A stretch of DNA of 64,000 bases. Origin: Candidatus Brocadiaceae bacterium S225. GTDB lineage: Bacteria > Planctomycetota > Brocadiia > Brocadiales > Scalinduaceae. The stretch lies in NCBI GenBank assembly GCA_007859995.1, contig SMSL01000008.1, positions 1-64,000 of the forward strand, given 5' to 3'. A model generated the notes under the pieces. The model ran no database searches. It was not told the origin of the DNA and saw only the letters and a list, made by a program, of their open reading frames with translations. Of the stretch, positions 1 to 8,257 are shown in pieces. Position 1 is the stretch's first letter, and every line of letters begins with the position of its first letter. The position numbers were made by a program, and so were the translations under genes.

Positions 1-107
1 GCTTCTGTCGCCGCCCATATTCTTCGCCCTTTTTCATTCAGGTATTTTGATACCTCTTTATATTTCTCCGATATCCCTTCTATAATCTGACGTCGTAGTT
101 TTTCCAC
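1..107 (-). CDS. ISAzo13-like transposase, N-terminal fragment (cut by window edge)
   Basis: Reading leftward from a GTG at 107, about 35 codons stay open to the window edge. They end in a segment with YLNEKGRRIWAATEA. A predicted helical start followed by a '(Y)LNEKxRRLWAAxEA' block is typical of the N-terminus of ISAzo13-family transposases. An in-frame TAA at 117-119 limits the start to within a few codons of 107. The rest of the gene lies outside the window, so intactness cannot be judged. The family call rests on this short block only. Confidence 0.55.
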   Translation of the reverse strand, partial: MEKLRRQIIEGISEKYKEVSKYLNEKGRRIWAATE

Positions 108-126
108 ATCGCCATCTTAGCATATA

Positions 127-258
127 TCAGTATTTATGGAAGTTATTTTTGCTTAATTCCTGAATTTCAGAAAACTTTGAGTTTACTGCAACCGATACTG
201 TTGTAAGAAATGATCGTATGGCATCTAGTTCTATATCAAGCGTGATTATATTGCTCAT
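127..258 (-). CDS. Small ORF of 43 aa upstream of the transposase fragment
   Basis: An ATG at 258 opens a 43-residue frame (begins MSNIITLDIELDAIRSF) that stops 20 bp before the GTG of the transposase fragment. It is in a different frame from that gene. The predicted protein looks helical and amphipathic. I do not recognise it. It could be a small gene belonging to the insertion sequence, the remains of an interrupted gene, or chance. Confidence 0.25.
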   Translation of the reverse strand: MSNIITLDIELDAIRSFLTTVSVAVNSKFSEIQELSKNNFHKY

Positions 259-398
259 AGATGTTGTTTTAATAGCATAACAAGTTTACTTTATATTATC
301 ATTATTGTAATGATATATAGAAAGGTAAGATTACTACTTCGTTTAAAAGCCGTGTGAAAGTTCATTCATTTACTTGTTACTAGTTAACTAAAAATTAA

Positions 399-434
399 GG
401 GGACTTTGTGGAACGTCAGTGGAGCAAAGTTCCC
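399..434 (-). terminator. Hairpin terminator after the HEPN-like gene
   Basis: The arms GGGGACTTTG (399-408) and CAAAGTTCCC (425-434) pair with one imperfection. Read on the minus strand the stem is followed by TTAATTTTT. The site lies 15 bp past the stop codon of the leftward gene ending at 449, which is the right position and polarity for an intrinsic terminator. Confidence 0.5.
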
Positions 435-448
435 TCTTAAATGATTTG

Positions 449-1036
449 TTATCTGATTTCATCTGAAAGCAATAAAACTCCATTCTTAAATTCTCTTTTG
501 CATTTTGCTTCAATGCTGCTATTGCTATTTTCTGCGGCTTGATAGTAACGATTCCAGATATCCCAGTTTCCATCTAAATTCTGCCTAAGGGCTATCTGTA
601 CAAATTCTGCCATTATAACTCTCAGTTCTTCGGCTTGTACTCTGCACAAATCAATTCTATAGAATACGGTATTGCTGCCAATTTCTTTATGAGCAATAAA
701 TTGATTTCTACATGATTTTACTTCTTTCCAAAAATTCTCATATTCGGTGTCATTCATTTTCAAAGCAGTTAACATTCTAGCTTCTATGTTAATTCGTGAA
801 AAGTTCCTTCCAGTTATTCTTTCAATATCATCATTAAAAAATTTAGAATAATGTAAATCATCTTTTTTGTTACCAAAAACATGACTCCAAAAAATGCATA
901 CTGACTCACCAAGCGAATTTTGAACAATGGGCCAAAATTGATTTTCTCGGCCACTTACCAATTTGAAATAATGCTCACAGGATATTAACCGATATAAGAC
1001 ATTCTCCAGCCACTTTATATATTCGATACGGTCCAT
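449..1036 (-). CDS. HEPN-like protein, possibly AbiU2-type RNase/abortive-infection protein
   Basis: This is a 195-aa soluble, mostly helical protein. Around residue 110 it carries CRNQFIAHKE, which fits the RX4-6H catalytic motif of HEPN-fold RNases (R and H five residues apart). Long helices before the motif and aromatic-rich helices after it fit HEPN proteins of the AbiU2/apea-like kind found in defence and toxin-antitoxin settings. There is no adjacent nucleotidyltransferase or antitoxin gene; the gene stands alone between a transposase fragment and radC. The start at 1036 is the only good ATG at the 5' end. The fold call is from the motif and general character only; the exact family is uncertain. 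Confidence 0.45.
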   Translation of the reverse strand: MDRIEYIKWLENVLYRLISCEHYFKLVSGRENQFWPIVQNSLGESVCIFWSHVFGNKKDDLHYSKFFNDDIERITGRNFSRINIEARMLTALKMNDTEYENFWKEVKSCRNQFIAHKEIGSNTVFYRIDLCRVQAEELRVIMAEFVQIALRQNLDGNWDIWNRYYQAAENSNSSIEAKCKREFKNGVLLLSDEIR

Positions 1037-1545
1037 GGTAAATTCCTTTCAAAGATAATTTTTATACTCAGCGGTATTATCCGCTGTAGTGGATTGTTGG
1101 CGTGCAGGTCTCCTGTTGAAGCCAACAAGTTATTATAAAGTTCTGAATAACACCACTATAGTAACGTTATTCAATTTCACAACGAATAGAAGACATGTAT
1201 GTATATTAGATAGTACTTTAATCAATACAAGAGTGGTATGTCAAGTATGCTGTTTGAGGAAATTTCTTGAGTATCTTAATAAGGTCCGTTAGCATTTGTG
1301 CTAATTTTGTGCTAGAATTAACCGAAATAGGTATAATTGATTGAACCTGTTAGAACAGATAAAGTGCTATCAACCCCTTATTATTCAGGTTAAAACGGGA
1401 AACCAGTCCAATATCAAGGACTTATAATTTTAGCAGGTTCAGGCTTGCAGCCTGAACTAATACGTTTAGGTTCAATCAACATGATTGAATCAGCAAGAAG
1501 CCATAAATCCTTATAATCTGCGGCTACCCGCATCCTATTCAGTCT
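1037..1545. repeat. Intergenic stretch with a 12-bp inverted repeat and a small hairpin
   Basis: No convincing gene is seen in these 509 bp. A perfect 12-bp inverted pair, TTGATTGAACCT at 1337-1348 and AGGTTCAATCAA at 1468-1479, brackets about 120 bp. Inside it, GTTCAGGC-TTGCA-GCCTGAAC near 1437-1457 forms an 8-bp stem. A second short stem, TGCGG-CTAC-CCGCA, lies near 1518-1531 just past the radC stop codon. The set could be a small non-autonomous element or a structured termination region for radC. Confidence 0.35.
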
Positions 1546-2286
1546 TTATTTCCTCATATCAAAATTTGTATTGTAGCGTTTTATCAACCCTTCATCCGCA
1601 AAACTGAAATATTTCTTCTCACCTATTATAATATGATCTAATACTTTTATTTTCATAATCCTGCCGGCAAAGACAAGTTCTTCAGTAATCCCTTCGTCTT
1701 CGTTACTTGGTTTTGGTTCACCGGATGGATGGTTATGCGAGAAGATCATGGCTGCCGCGCCAAACTTATTCGCCAAATTGATAATCTCTCTTACATACAC
1801 ATTGCTCATCGTTACCGTGCCCTCATGTGCAGTAACGATGTCTATGACCTGGTTTTGACTGTTAAGGAATATCACCTTAAAAACTTCTTTTTTCAGGTCC
1901 CTCATCCTCGGGAAGAGCAGGTCGTATGCTTTCCTGGATGATGAGGCTATACCTTCTATCTTCCTCTCTTCCTCAAGTATCCTTTTTCCCAACTCTACAG
2001 ATGCTTTTATTTGCGCGATTTTTGCATGACTGAGACCCTTAATGCTGTACATGTCTTTTGCATCCAGCTTGTCCAGACCTCTCAGACCATTTGCCTCTCT
2101 GATTATCTGCCTGGCTAAATCAACAGCACTTTTCCCTTTAACCCCAACTCGCAATAATATTGCAAGTAACTCGGCATTTGTCAAGGTGTGCGCACCAGAC
2201 TTTAACAGCCTTTCCCTCGGCCTCTCTTCCTCAGGCCAATTATTTATTGAGTCTTCATAAATTTTTCCTTCAGACTTTTCTGTCAT
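1546..2286 (-). CDS. radC: RadC/JAB-domain DNA repair-associated protein
   Basis: The product is 246 aa, the usual RadC length. Residues 1-110 hold the N-terminal helix-hairpin-helix-like part (RERLLKSGAHTLTNAELLAILL; GLSHAKIAQIKASVELG). The C-terminal JAB/MPN+ metalloprotease-like domain shows the zinc signature SHNHPSGEPKPSNED near residue 183. RadC proteins are conserved and linked by tradition to recombinational repair, but their true reaction is still unclear, and many copies sit in accessory or mobile regions. The gene is monocistronic on the minus strand. The start at 2286 gives the normal family N-terminus. Nothing appears broken. Confidence 0.9.
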   Translation of the reverse strand: MTEKSEGKIYEDSINNWPEEERPRERLLKSGAHTLTNAELLAILLRVGVKGKSAVDLARQIIREANGLRGLDKLDAKDMYSIKGLSHAKIAQIKASVELGKRILEEERKIEGIASSSRKAYDLLFPRMRDLKKEVFKVIFLNSQNQVIDIVTAHEGTVTMSNVYVREIINLANKFGAAAMIFSHNHPSGEPKPSNEDEGITEELVFAGRIMKIKVLDHIIIGEKKYFSFADEGLIKRYNTNFDMRK

Positions 2287-2912
2287 GATATTTCACATCC
2301 ATGTTGAAATGCTAATCCTCACGCCGAGTAGCAAGAACGCGAAGAGATATAATACCTTTTCTTTCATTTGTTTTGTTAAATTTTGTTAACTTGGCGCTCT
2401 TGGCGGCTCTGCGTGAGAACTTTTTGTGTCCTCTCGCCAAAATGCCAAAAACACAAAGGAGTTATAATTCCAAGCCGTTTACGACCAGCGCAATACTATC
2501 CCGCATGAAGTGTCTTTGTGTGATTGTTTTTTTTGGTGCTATATTTGGCAAGATAGTTCATTTATTTACTTCCCTGTAAAAATAAACTTACTTATGAAAA
2601 CGCATCCATCATCTGATGGATTTTATACCTGTGTGGTATGAAATATAGTAGACATTACAGATACCTGGATTATATTAGTCAGGTTACATACTAAATGCAA
2701 TAGGAAAAATGATGCAAATCAGAACAGGTACAAGAAGATATTGCATGTATATGGCAAGCGGCTTTATAGTCTTTTGATCTATAAAATACTGTCAATTCTA
2801 AATAATTTGAGAAAAATTTTTAATTACTAACCACCCCATTGCCCCTCCTTCGTAAGGTGGGGATTAGTGTCCTCTGCTTTTTTTGTCCGGGGGATATGAG
2901 GTCATTCTCTAA
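2287..2912. repeat. Gene-free stretch with degenerate dispersed repeats
   Basis: I see no supportable gene in these 626 bp. The first 200 bp contain decayed copies of a short dispersed repeat (CTCACGCCGAGTAGCAAGAA near 2317; GGCGGCTCTGCGTGAGAAC near 2402; CGCCAAAATGCCAAAAACAC near 2435). Related text recurs in the 29-36 kb island near 29775, 33545, 33885 and 35265. The remainder to 2912 is AT-rich with no clear feature. A GC-rich CCACCCC...GGTGGGG segment at about 2831-2858 may help terminate the leftward gene that ends at 2913. Confidence 0.4.
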
Positions 2913-3968
2913 TCATCGAGAATTTGTGGTATTCTTAAGCATTTCAACAAACGCTTCTATCCTTGTTCGCATAGAACCGCTTAATCGTCCGGGACGATCA
3001 CAATCAAGTGTTAGCACCGGAATATCAACATGCTTGCGAACAAGGCTGTCATATATATGTCTGTGGCAGAAATTTTGAACATAGTGAATAATGCCGTCAA
3101 TTTTTCTCTTAGCAATCTGTTTTTTTATATCATCAATATGGTAGCGCATTTCGTAAGGATAGGTATAAGAAGTATACTGATCTACTAATGTATCTGTTTT
3201 GTACGGCATACTGAACTGCCTCTGTACTTCGTTGAAAACAACATGCACATTCAACGCTCCCAGGAAAGAGTACAGGTCACTACAGATTGGAGGAACACCG
3301 ATGTACCCTAATCTTACATCCGGTTGAAGAGTCGGACGCTTTTCAGCTTCACCAAGAAATTTCAATGCCTTTTGCCCAAAAAGTTTATAGTCTCCCATTA
3401 GATCGCTTGTAGAGACATTCCAGATATGATTTTCCTCACCAGTAACCCTGTTTTCCTCCCACGTAAGACGATCAATCTCATGCACAGTTTTTCTTATGTT
3501 ATCCAATACAAGTTTCATCTGATGCGCCTTCTCCAGATTTGTCCCCAGAGTATTAGACAGAAAATTTAACTGCTGAGAGAGTGAATCACTGTCTCTATTA
3601 TGAGGATATGAAAAGGGAATAGCCTCAATACCTTCAGCCTGCAGCACCTCGATTAAGGCATGATTATTACTACAATCGCCCTGGACAACACCTATGATTT
3701 TCTTTATTCCTGTTTTCTTTGTTGCTGAATATATACCTTTTATCCATGCACACGTATTCCTGGGTAATCCTTTAATTTCAGCATAATCAACAAGTGCATC
3801 CGAATCGTCATTACAAATAAAAATATTGTTCAAATCAATAGGTACATAACCCGCAGCATAAACAATTTCAATTGGCACAGTTGTCGTAATCCCAATTGCT
3901 TTGTCAACCGATATGCGGTAAGACATTGGGAACGACATACCGACATTAACTAAATTTGCAGAATTCAT
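2913..3968 (-). CDS. 2-hydroxyacyl-CoA dehydratase D-component family protein (HgdB/BcrC/BadD-like)
   Basis: This 351-aa protein has the layout of the Fe-S subunits of 2-hydroxyacyl-CoA dehydratases and benzoyl-CoA reductases. Its N-terminal part carries PIEIVYAAGYVPIDL and GLPRNTCAWIKGIY, the middle has GVVQGDCSNN, and the C-terminal half has HYVQNFCHRH and LTLDCDRPG. The Cys residues of the CAW, DCS, FCH and LDCDR motifs are candidate [4Fe-4S] ligands. True dehydratases need a second homologous subunit and an ATP-dependent activator, and neither is encoded nearby. It may therefore be an orphan member, such as the double-cubane-cluster type or an uncharacterised reductase. The substrate cannot be inferred. 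It is monocistronic. Confidence 0.75.
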   Translation of the reverse strand: MNSANLVNVGMSFPMSYRISVDKAIGITTTVPIEIVYAAGYVPIDLNNIFICNDDSDALVDYAEIKGLPRNTCAWIKGIYSATKKTGIKKIIGVVQGDCSNNHALIEVLQAEGIEAIPFSYPHNRDSDSLSQQLNFLSNTLGTNLEKAHQMKLVLDNIRKTVHEIDRLTWEENRVTGEENHIWNVSTSDLMGDYKLFGQKALKFLGEAEKRPTLQPDVRLGYIGVPPICSDLYSFLGALNVHVVFNEVQRQFSMPYKTDTLVDQYTSYTYPYEMRYHIDDIKKQIAKRKIDGIIHYVQNFCHRHIYDSLVRKHVDIPVLTLDCDRPGRLSGSMRTRIEAFVEMLKNTTNSR

Positions 3969-4046
3969 ATGTGATTTAAAAATTTAGAGATTGAGGAATT
4001 CAGGAATTCCAGAAATGTCTTTAATTTAGTTGCGCTTTGCTGCATC

Positions 4047-4457
4047 CTACGGTTTTTGTACTTCAAGATTTTCTATTCGTCTAAAATCCTTTTCATCGTA
4101 TGTGTAAACTACAAATATATCTCTTTCCATGCCCCAGTATCCCATCACGACATCTGCAAATTTTATGTTCTTTTCTTCATAAGTTCTTATCGCCATTCTG
4201 AAAACACTCTCCATTTCACATCTCAGTTCAGGGGTATTTAATATAGCGTCTATATGTTCTCTAATAGTCTTTTTGTCATATTTGTATACCTTTTCCAATA
4301 CCCATACTATCTCAAGAATTACGACAGGAAGAATATGCAAAATTATACCCCTTTTTTTGGACTCTCTAATTAACTTTACAGATGCTTTTATTTTTATATT
4401 ATCATCCTGAACCAATATCCTGAGGATAACACTTGTATCTATAAAGGCTTTATGCAC
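4047..4457 (-). CDS. vapC: PIN-domain toxin, VapC-like
   Basis: The 136-aa product has the acidic layout of a PIN RNase: AFIDTSVILRIL at the N-terminus (first Asp), an ILEIVWVLE segment with the conserved Glu, FADVVMG with the third acidic residue, and TYDEKDF near the C-terminus. VapC-type toxins cut tRNA or rRNA and are neutralised by a co-transcribed DNA-binding antitoxin. Its start overlaps the AbrB-like antitoxin gene by 8 bp, the usual antitoxin-first arrangement. Length and motifs look intact. Confidence 0.85.
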   Translation of the reverse strand: MHKAFIDTSVILRILVQDDNIKIKASVKLIRESKKRGIILHILPVVILEIVWVLEKVYKYDKKTIREHIDAILNTPELRCEMESVFRMAIRTYEEKNIKFADVVMGYWGMERDIFVVYTYDEKDFRRIENLEVQKP

Positions 4458-4683
4458 GGTCTTTCGCTGCCTCCTTTATCGCCTTTTTTCTCATCTCTTT
4501 AATAGACATCCCAATATCAGGTAGAGTGCCTGCATAATCAAAAATAGTTTTACCTTTTTTCAAAACAACCTTATCGTTATCCTTTTCTATTACCAACGTA
4601 TCACCTTCTTTTATCCCCATATGCTTCCTGACATCTTTAGGTATTGTTATCTGCCCTTTGGGCAATACTTTTACTGTCTTCAT
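4450..4683 (-). CDS. vapB: AbrB/MazE-type antitoxin, VapB-like
   Basis: This 77-aa protein opens with a swapped-hairpin AbrB fold: VKVLPKGQITIPKDVRKHMG, then IKEGDTLVIEKDNDKVVLKK. The C-terminal tail (residues 45-77, charged and helical, SIKEMRKKAIKEAAKDRA) is the likely toxin-binding arm. It lies directly upstream of the PIN toxin with 8 bp overlap. Such antitoxins normally bind their own promoter, so autoregulation is expected from the family; no operator was identified here. Confidence 0.85.
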   Translation of the reverse strand: MKTVKVLPKGQITIPKDVRKHMGIKEGDTLVIEKDNDKVVLKKGKTIFDYAGTLPDIGMSIKEMRKKAIKEAAKDRA

Positions 4684-4785
4684 GTTTTTATCCTATTAAT
4701 ATTTAAATTCCTACATGCTAACTTTGTAGCACGCTTTGGCCATTTTGTCAAGGTTTTGATTTGTCTGAATAATATAACCTTAATA

Positions 4786-4814
4786 TTGACATAAATTTTA
4801 TGCTCTGTTATAAA
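4786..4814 (+). promoter_or_regulatory. Sigma-70-type promoter for the acetyl-CoA synthetase gene
   Basis: TTGACA at 4786-4791 and TATAAA at 4809-4814 are separated by exactly 17 bp. They stand about 70 bp before the ATG at 4885. A GGAGA ribosome-binding site follows at about 4873, also well spaced from that ATG. Confidence 0.6.
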
Positions 4815-4884
4815 TAGCTGCTTTTACGGTTGGACCATTAATATGGAAGGCAGTCGCTAATTTAAAACTTTTGGAGATTACACT

Positions 4885-6615
4885 ATGGAATATAAAGATA
4901 CAATTTATAAAACTCCCGTCAAACACGGATTAATAAATTACGAAAATACATATAAAAATTTTGACTGGAACGGTATCAGCAGTAACTTTGATCACTTTTC
5001 TGATGATGGAGTAAACATTGCTCACGAGGCAATCGACAGGCATGTTAATAACGGATGTAAGGACAAGATTGCCCTCTACTGGGAAGATGAAGACAATACC
5101 AGGAAGCAATTTACATTTTCAGACATTAAAAACCAATCTTCCAAATTAGCCAACGTATTAAGAAACCTGGGTGTAGAGAAAGGTGACCGGGTTTTTCTGT
5201 TTTTACCAAGGACGCATGAGCTTTACGTAAGTATTATTGCAATAGCAAAGCTTGGAGCAATCGCCGGACCCATGTTCTCAGCATTCGGGCCGGAAGCGGT
5301 TATGGACCGTCTTCATGATAGTGAGGCAAAGGTACTCATAACTACCCCGGAACTGAGCCAGAGAATAAATGAGATAAAAGAAGAGTTACCAGCGCTCAAA
5401 CACATCATACTGGTCAATGCTAAACAGAATCTCAATGAAAATGAAATCAGTTATGAATCAGAAATGAATAAGGCATCAGAATCATTTAACATAAGATGGG
5501 TCGATCCTGAAGATGATCTATTCATCCTGTATACATCAGGAACCACCGGAAAACCCAAGGGAGTAACCCACGTTCACAATGATATGATCTCCCAATATAT
5601 TACGACCAAGTGGGCCTTAGATTTAAGGGAGGATGATGTATATTGGTGCACGGCAGATCCCGGATGGGTAACCGGAACCGTGTATGGCATATGGGGCCCA
5701 TGGTTAAACAAGATTTCACAAGTCGTATACAACGGAAGGTATGATGCGGAAAAATGGTACTCAATTATAGAAAAATATAAGGTAACAGTATGGTATACCG
5801 CGCCAACCGCTTTAAGGATGCTCATGAAAGCAGGTGACAAAATCATTAAAAAGTACGATTTAAGCAGTCTGAGATATATATGTAGTGTAGGAGAACCCCT
5901 CAATCCGGAAGTTATCAGATGGGGCCTGCAGGTTTATAAGCTGCCTATTCACGACAACTGGTGGCAGACGGAAACCGGCTCAATTATGATAGCTAATTAC
6001 CCCAGCTTACCAATAAAACCCGGTTCAATGGGCAAGCCGTTCCCGGGTATCTACGCAAAGATTATTAATTCAAAAGGTAAAGAGTTAGCCCCGGGGAAAC
6101 ACGGTCTTTTGGGTTTAAAGTCTGGATGGCCATCAATGCTGAGAAAGGTATGGGCAAACAAAAAGAAATATAATGAATATTTCAGGATACCCGGATGGTA
6201 CACCACGGGAGATACGGCTTATGTCGATGAGGATGGTTATTTCTGGTTTGTAGGAAGAGCGGATGATGTCATCAACACTGCCGGTCACCGTGTCGGTCCG
6301 TTTGAGGTAGAAAGCGCTTTAGTTGAACATAAAGCAGTTGCTGAAGCAGGTGTTATTGGAATACCGGATGCAGAAAGAAGTGAAATTATAAAGGCATTTA
6401 TTGTCCTCAATCAAGGATACAAACCTTCACCGAAACTCAAGAAGGAGGTACAAGGATTTATTAAAAAACGATTAGCTGCTCACGCATATCCGAGAGAAAT
6501 CGAATTCACAAAAGATGTTCCTAAAACAAGAAGTGGTAAAATAATGAGAAGGTTATTAAAGGCAAGGGAGTTAGGGCTGCCGACAGGGGATTTATCTACA
6601 CTGGAAGATGAATAA
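4885..6615 (+). CDS. acsA: AMP-forming acetyl-CoA synthetase (acyl-CoA synthetase family)
   Basis: The 576-aa protein is an ANL-superfamily adenylating enzyme, activating acetate or a related short acid to acyl-CoA via acyl-AMP. It shows the P-loop-like motif YTSGTTGKPKG (about residue 217), DNWWQTETG (about 363), TGDTAYVDEDGYFWFVGRAD with the hinge region, the AGHRVGPFEVESALVEH block, and the C-terminal catalytic lysine context PKTRSGKIMRRLL. It is shorter than the 640-650 aa Acs of E. coli and closer to AcsA-type proteins. It has its own promoter and a strong terminator. An acetate salvage or scavenging role fits an organism with the Wood-Ljungdahl pathway. Acyl-chain preference is not certain. 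Confidence 0.88.
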   Translation: MEYKDTIYKTPVKHGLINYENTYKNFDWNGISSNFDHFSDDGVNIAHEAIDRHVNNGCKDKIALYWEDEDNTRKQFTFSDIKNQSSKLANVLRNLGVEKGDRVFLFLPRTHELYVSIIAIAKLGAIAGPMFSAFGPEAVMDRLHDSEAKVLITTPELSQRINEIKEELPALKHIILVNAKQNLNENEISYESEMNKASESFNIRWVDPEDDLFILYTSGTTGKPKGVTHVHNDMISQYITTKWALDLREDDVYWCTADPGWVTGTVYGIWGPWLNKISQVVYNGRYDAEKWYSIIEKYKVTVWYTAPTALRMLMKAGDKIIKKYDLSSLRYICSVGEPLNPEVIRWGLQVYKLPIHDNWWQTETGSIMIANYPSLPIKPGSMGKPFPGIYAKIINSKGKELAPGKHGLLGLKSGWPSMLRKVWANKKKYNEYFRIPGWYTTGDTAYVDEDGYFWFVGRADDVINTAGHRVGPFEVESALVEHKAVAEAGVIGIPDAERSEIIKAFIVLNQGYKPSPKLKKEVQGFIKKRLAAHAYPREIEFTKDVPKTRSGKIMRRLLKARELGLPTGDLSTLEDE

Positions 6616-6724
6616 CGAGTACAGAATTGGGCCGGTTCAAAAATAACTGTGGACGTTTACCTTCAAACACATGATAAACCTTGTTATTACAAGTCATGCC
6701 AGAGGCAGATCCACCTGGACGGAG

Positions 6725-6761
6725 AATCCAATACTGAAACCTGCCCTTTCAGTATTGGATT
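6725..6761. terminator. Bidirectional terminator, perfect 15-bp stem
   Basis: AATCCAATACTGAAA (6725-6739) and TTTCAGTATTGGATT (6747-6761) form a perfect 15-bp stem with a 7-nt loop. It sits between two convergent genes, the rightward acetyl-CoA synthetase and the leftward UDP-glucose dehydrogenase, and probably ends transcription of both. Confidence 0.85.
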
Positions 6762-6768
6762 TGTATAG

Positions 6769-8145
6769 TTAAAAATGACTTAACTCAGGCATGCCAAGAG
6801 GAACTACATTAAACCCCATTTCAAAAAGATCTTTATGTGGTAAAATATTCCTGCCATCAAAGATGAATGCCGGTTTCTCCATTGATTCGAAAATCTTCTG
6901 ATAATCCAAAGTCTTATAACACTCCCATTCAGTTAATACCGCAATCGCATGAGCACTCTTCGCAGCTGCATACGGGTCTGAACAATATTCAACATTTTCT
7001 TTACATTCTTTCAGTTCAATTTTTGCATTTTCAAGTGCCTGTGGATCTGAAACAGCGACATTTGCCATTTCTTTTAACAGCTTCTTTGTAACATAAATTG
7101 CGGGAGATTCCCTTGTATCGCCGGTATTTGCTTTAAAAGCAAAACCGAATATCGCAATCCTTTTCCCGGCAATGGTATTAAACATCGACTTCAACATTTT
7201 CAGTACAAACCGCTCCGTCTGATATATATTCATTCTGACTACACTTTCCCAATAATCTGCGACCTCATCCAATCCGTAGTGCTTGCAAAGATATACAAGA
7301 TTAAATATATCTTTCTTAAAACAAGACCCTCCAAATCCAACGCTTGCATTTAAAAATTTCTGGCCTATTCTGCTGTCAGTGCCAACTGCATGTGCTACTT
7401 CGTGAACATTGGCTCCTGTTTCTTCACAAAGTGAAGCAATACTGTTTATTGATGAAATGCGCTGAGCTAAAAATGCATTTGCGACCAACTTTGATAATTC
7501 CGTACTCCACACATTGGACGTTAGTATCTTTTCCTTATCAATCCATGAAGAATATAACTGAACAATTTTATCACGTGCTCTTAATCCTGATTCGGTCTCC
7601 CTGGATCCGACTAACACCCTGTCAGGGTTTTCAAGGTCATTAATCGCGGTACCTTCAGCAAGAAATTCCGGGTTAGACAATACATCAAATACAATACCCT
7701 TCTCATTCGAATTAAGTATTCTCTCCATGGCTTCTGCTGTTTTAACAGGCAGGGTGCTTTTTTCAACAATAATTTTACTTGAATCAGACATCTTCAATAT
7801 TTGACGGGCCGTCTTCTCCCAGTATTGCAAATCCGAGGCATATCCCGCTCCATATCCAAACGTTTTTGTAGGCGTATTAACGCTCACAAAGATTATATGA
7901 GCTTCTCTAATGCTATTATCTACGTCAGAACTAAAGAATAGATTTTTATCACGCACCTTGTGCACAACTTCCAACAGCCCAGGCTCGTATATAGGGAGAT
8001 TTTCAGAATTCCAGGCCCTTATTCGTTCGCTATTAATATCAACGACTATCACCTTGTAATCGGGGTTTTTCAAGGCAAGCATCGCCATCGTCGGTCCACC
8101 TACATAACCAGCGCCTATGCACAAAATAGTTTTTTCTTTATCCAT
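6769..8145 (-). CDS. ugd: UDP-glucose 6-dehydrogenase, animal/plant-like subtype
   Basis: The 458-aa enzyme oxidises UDP-glucose to UDP-glucuronate with two NAD+. It has the Rossmann start ILCIGAGYVGGPTMAMLA, SVNTPTKTFGYGAGYASDL, the SNPEFLAEGTAINDL block, LSKLVANAFLAQRISSINS, the catalytic-cysteine motif GFGGSCFKKD, and GFAFKANTGDTRESPAIYV. These segments match the long eukaryotic UGDH type far more closely than the roughly 390-aa or 430-aa bacterial Ugd types; for instance the NTPTKT-G-G-G-A-DL run and AWNSENLPIYEPGL are hallmark eukaryote-type stretches. It likely supplies UDP-GlcA for surface glycans. It is monocistronic, with 112 bp separating it from dnaA. Confidence 0.93.
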   Translation of the reverse strand: MDKEKTILCIGAGYVGGPTMAMLALKNPDYKVIVVDINSERIRAWNSENLPIYEPGLLEVVHKVRDKNLFFSSDVDNSIREAHIIFVSVNTPTKTFGYGAGYASDLQYWEKTARQILKMSDSSKIIVEKSTLPVKTAEAMERILNSNEKGIVFDVLSNPEFLAEGTAINDLENPDRVLVGSRETESGLRARDKIVQLYSSWIDKEKILTSNVWSTELSKLVANAFLAQRISSINSIASLCEETGANVHEVAHAVGTDSRIGQKFLNASVGFGGSCFKKDIFNLVYLCKHYGLDEVADYWESVVRMNIYQTERFVLKMLKSMFNTIAGKRIAIFGFAFKANTGDTRESPAIYVTKKLLKEMANVAVSDPQALENAKIELKECKENVEYCSDPYAAAKSAHAIAVLTEWECYKTLDYQKIFESMEKPAFIFDGRNILPHKDLFEMGFNVVPLGMPELSHF

Positions 8146-8257
8146 TAATAAATACCTCTTTTACCCATCTTACCTCCCATAGAATGTAAAATCCTCTGCA
8201 ACACTCATATGCGACTCTGTTGACTAAAAGTGAGGAAAAACGAAGGTTTTCAAATAA

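Noticed and set aside
1089-1292. 67-aa frame on the plus strand between the HEPN-like gene and radC
   Set aside because: Odd composition, no family likeness, no ribosome-binding site; probably chance.
2373-2579. 68-aa plus-strand frame
   Set aside because: Made largely of the degenerate dispersed repeat text; no protein-like pattern.
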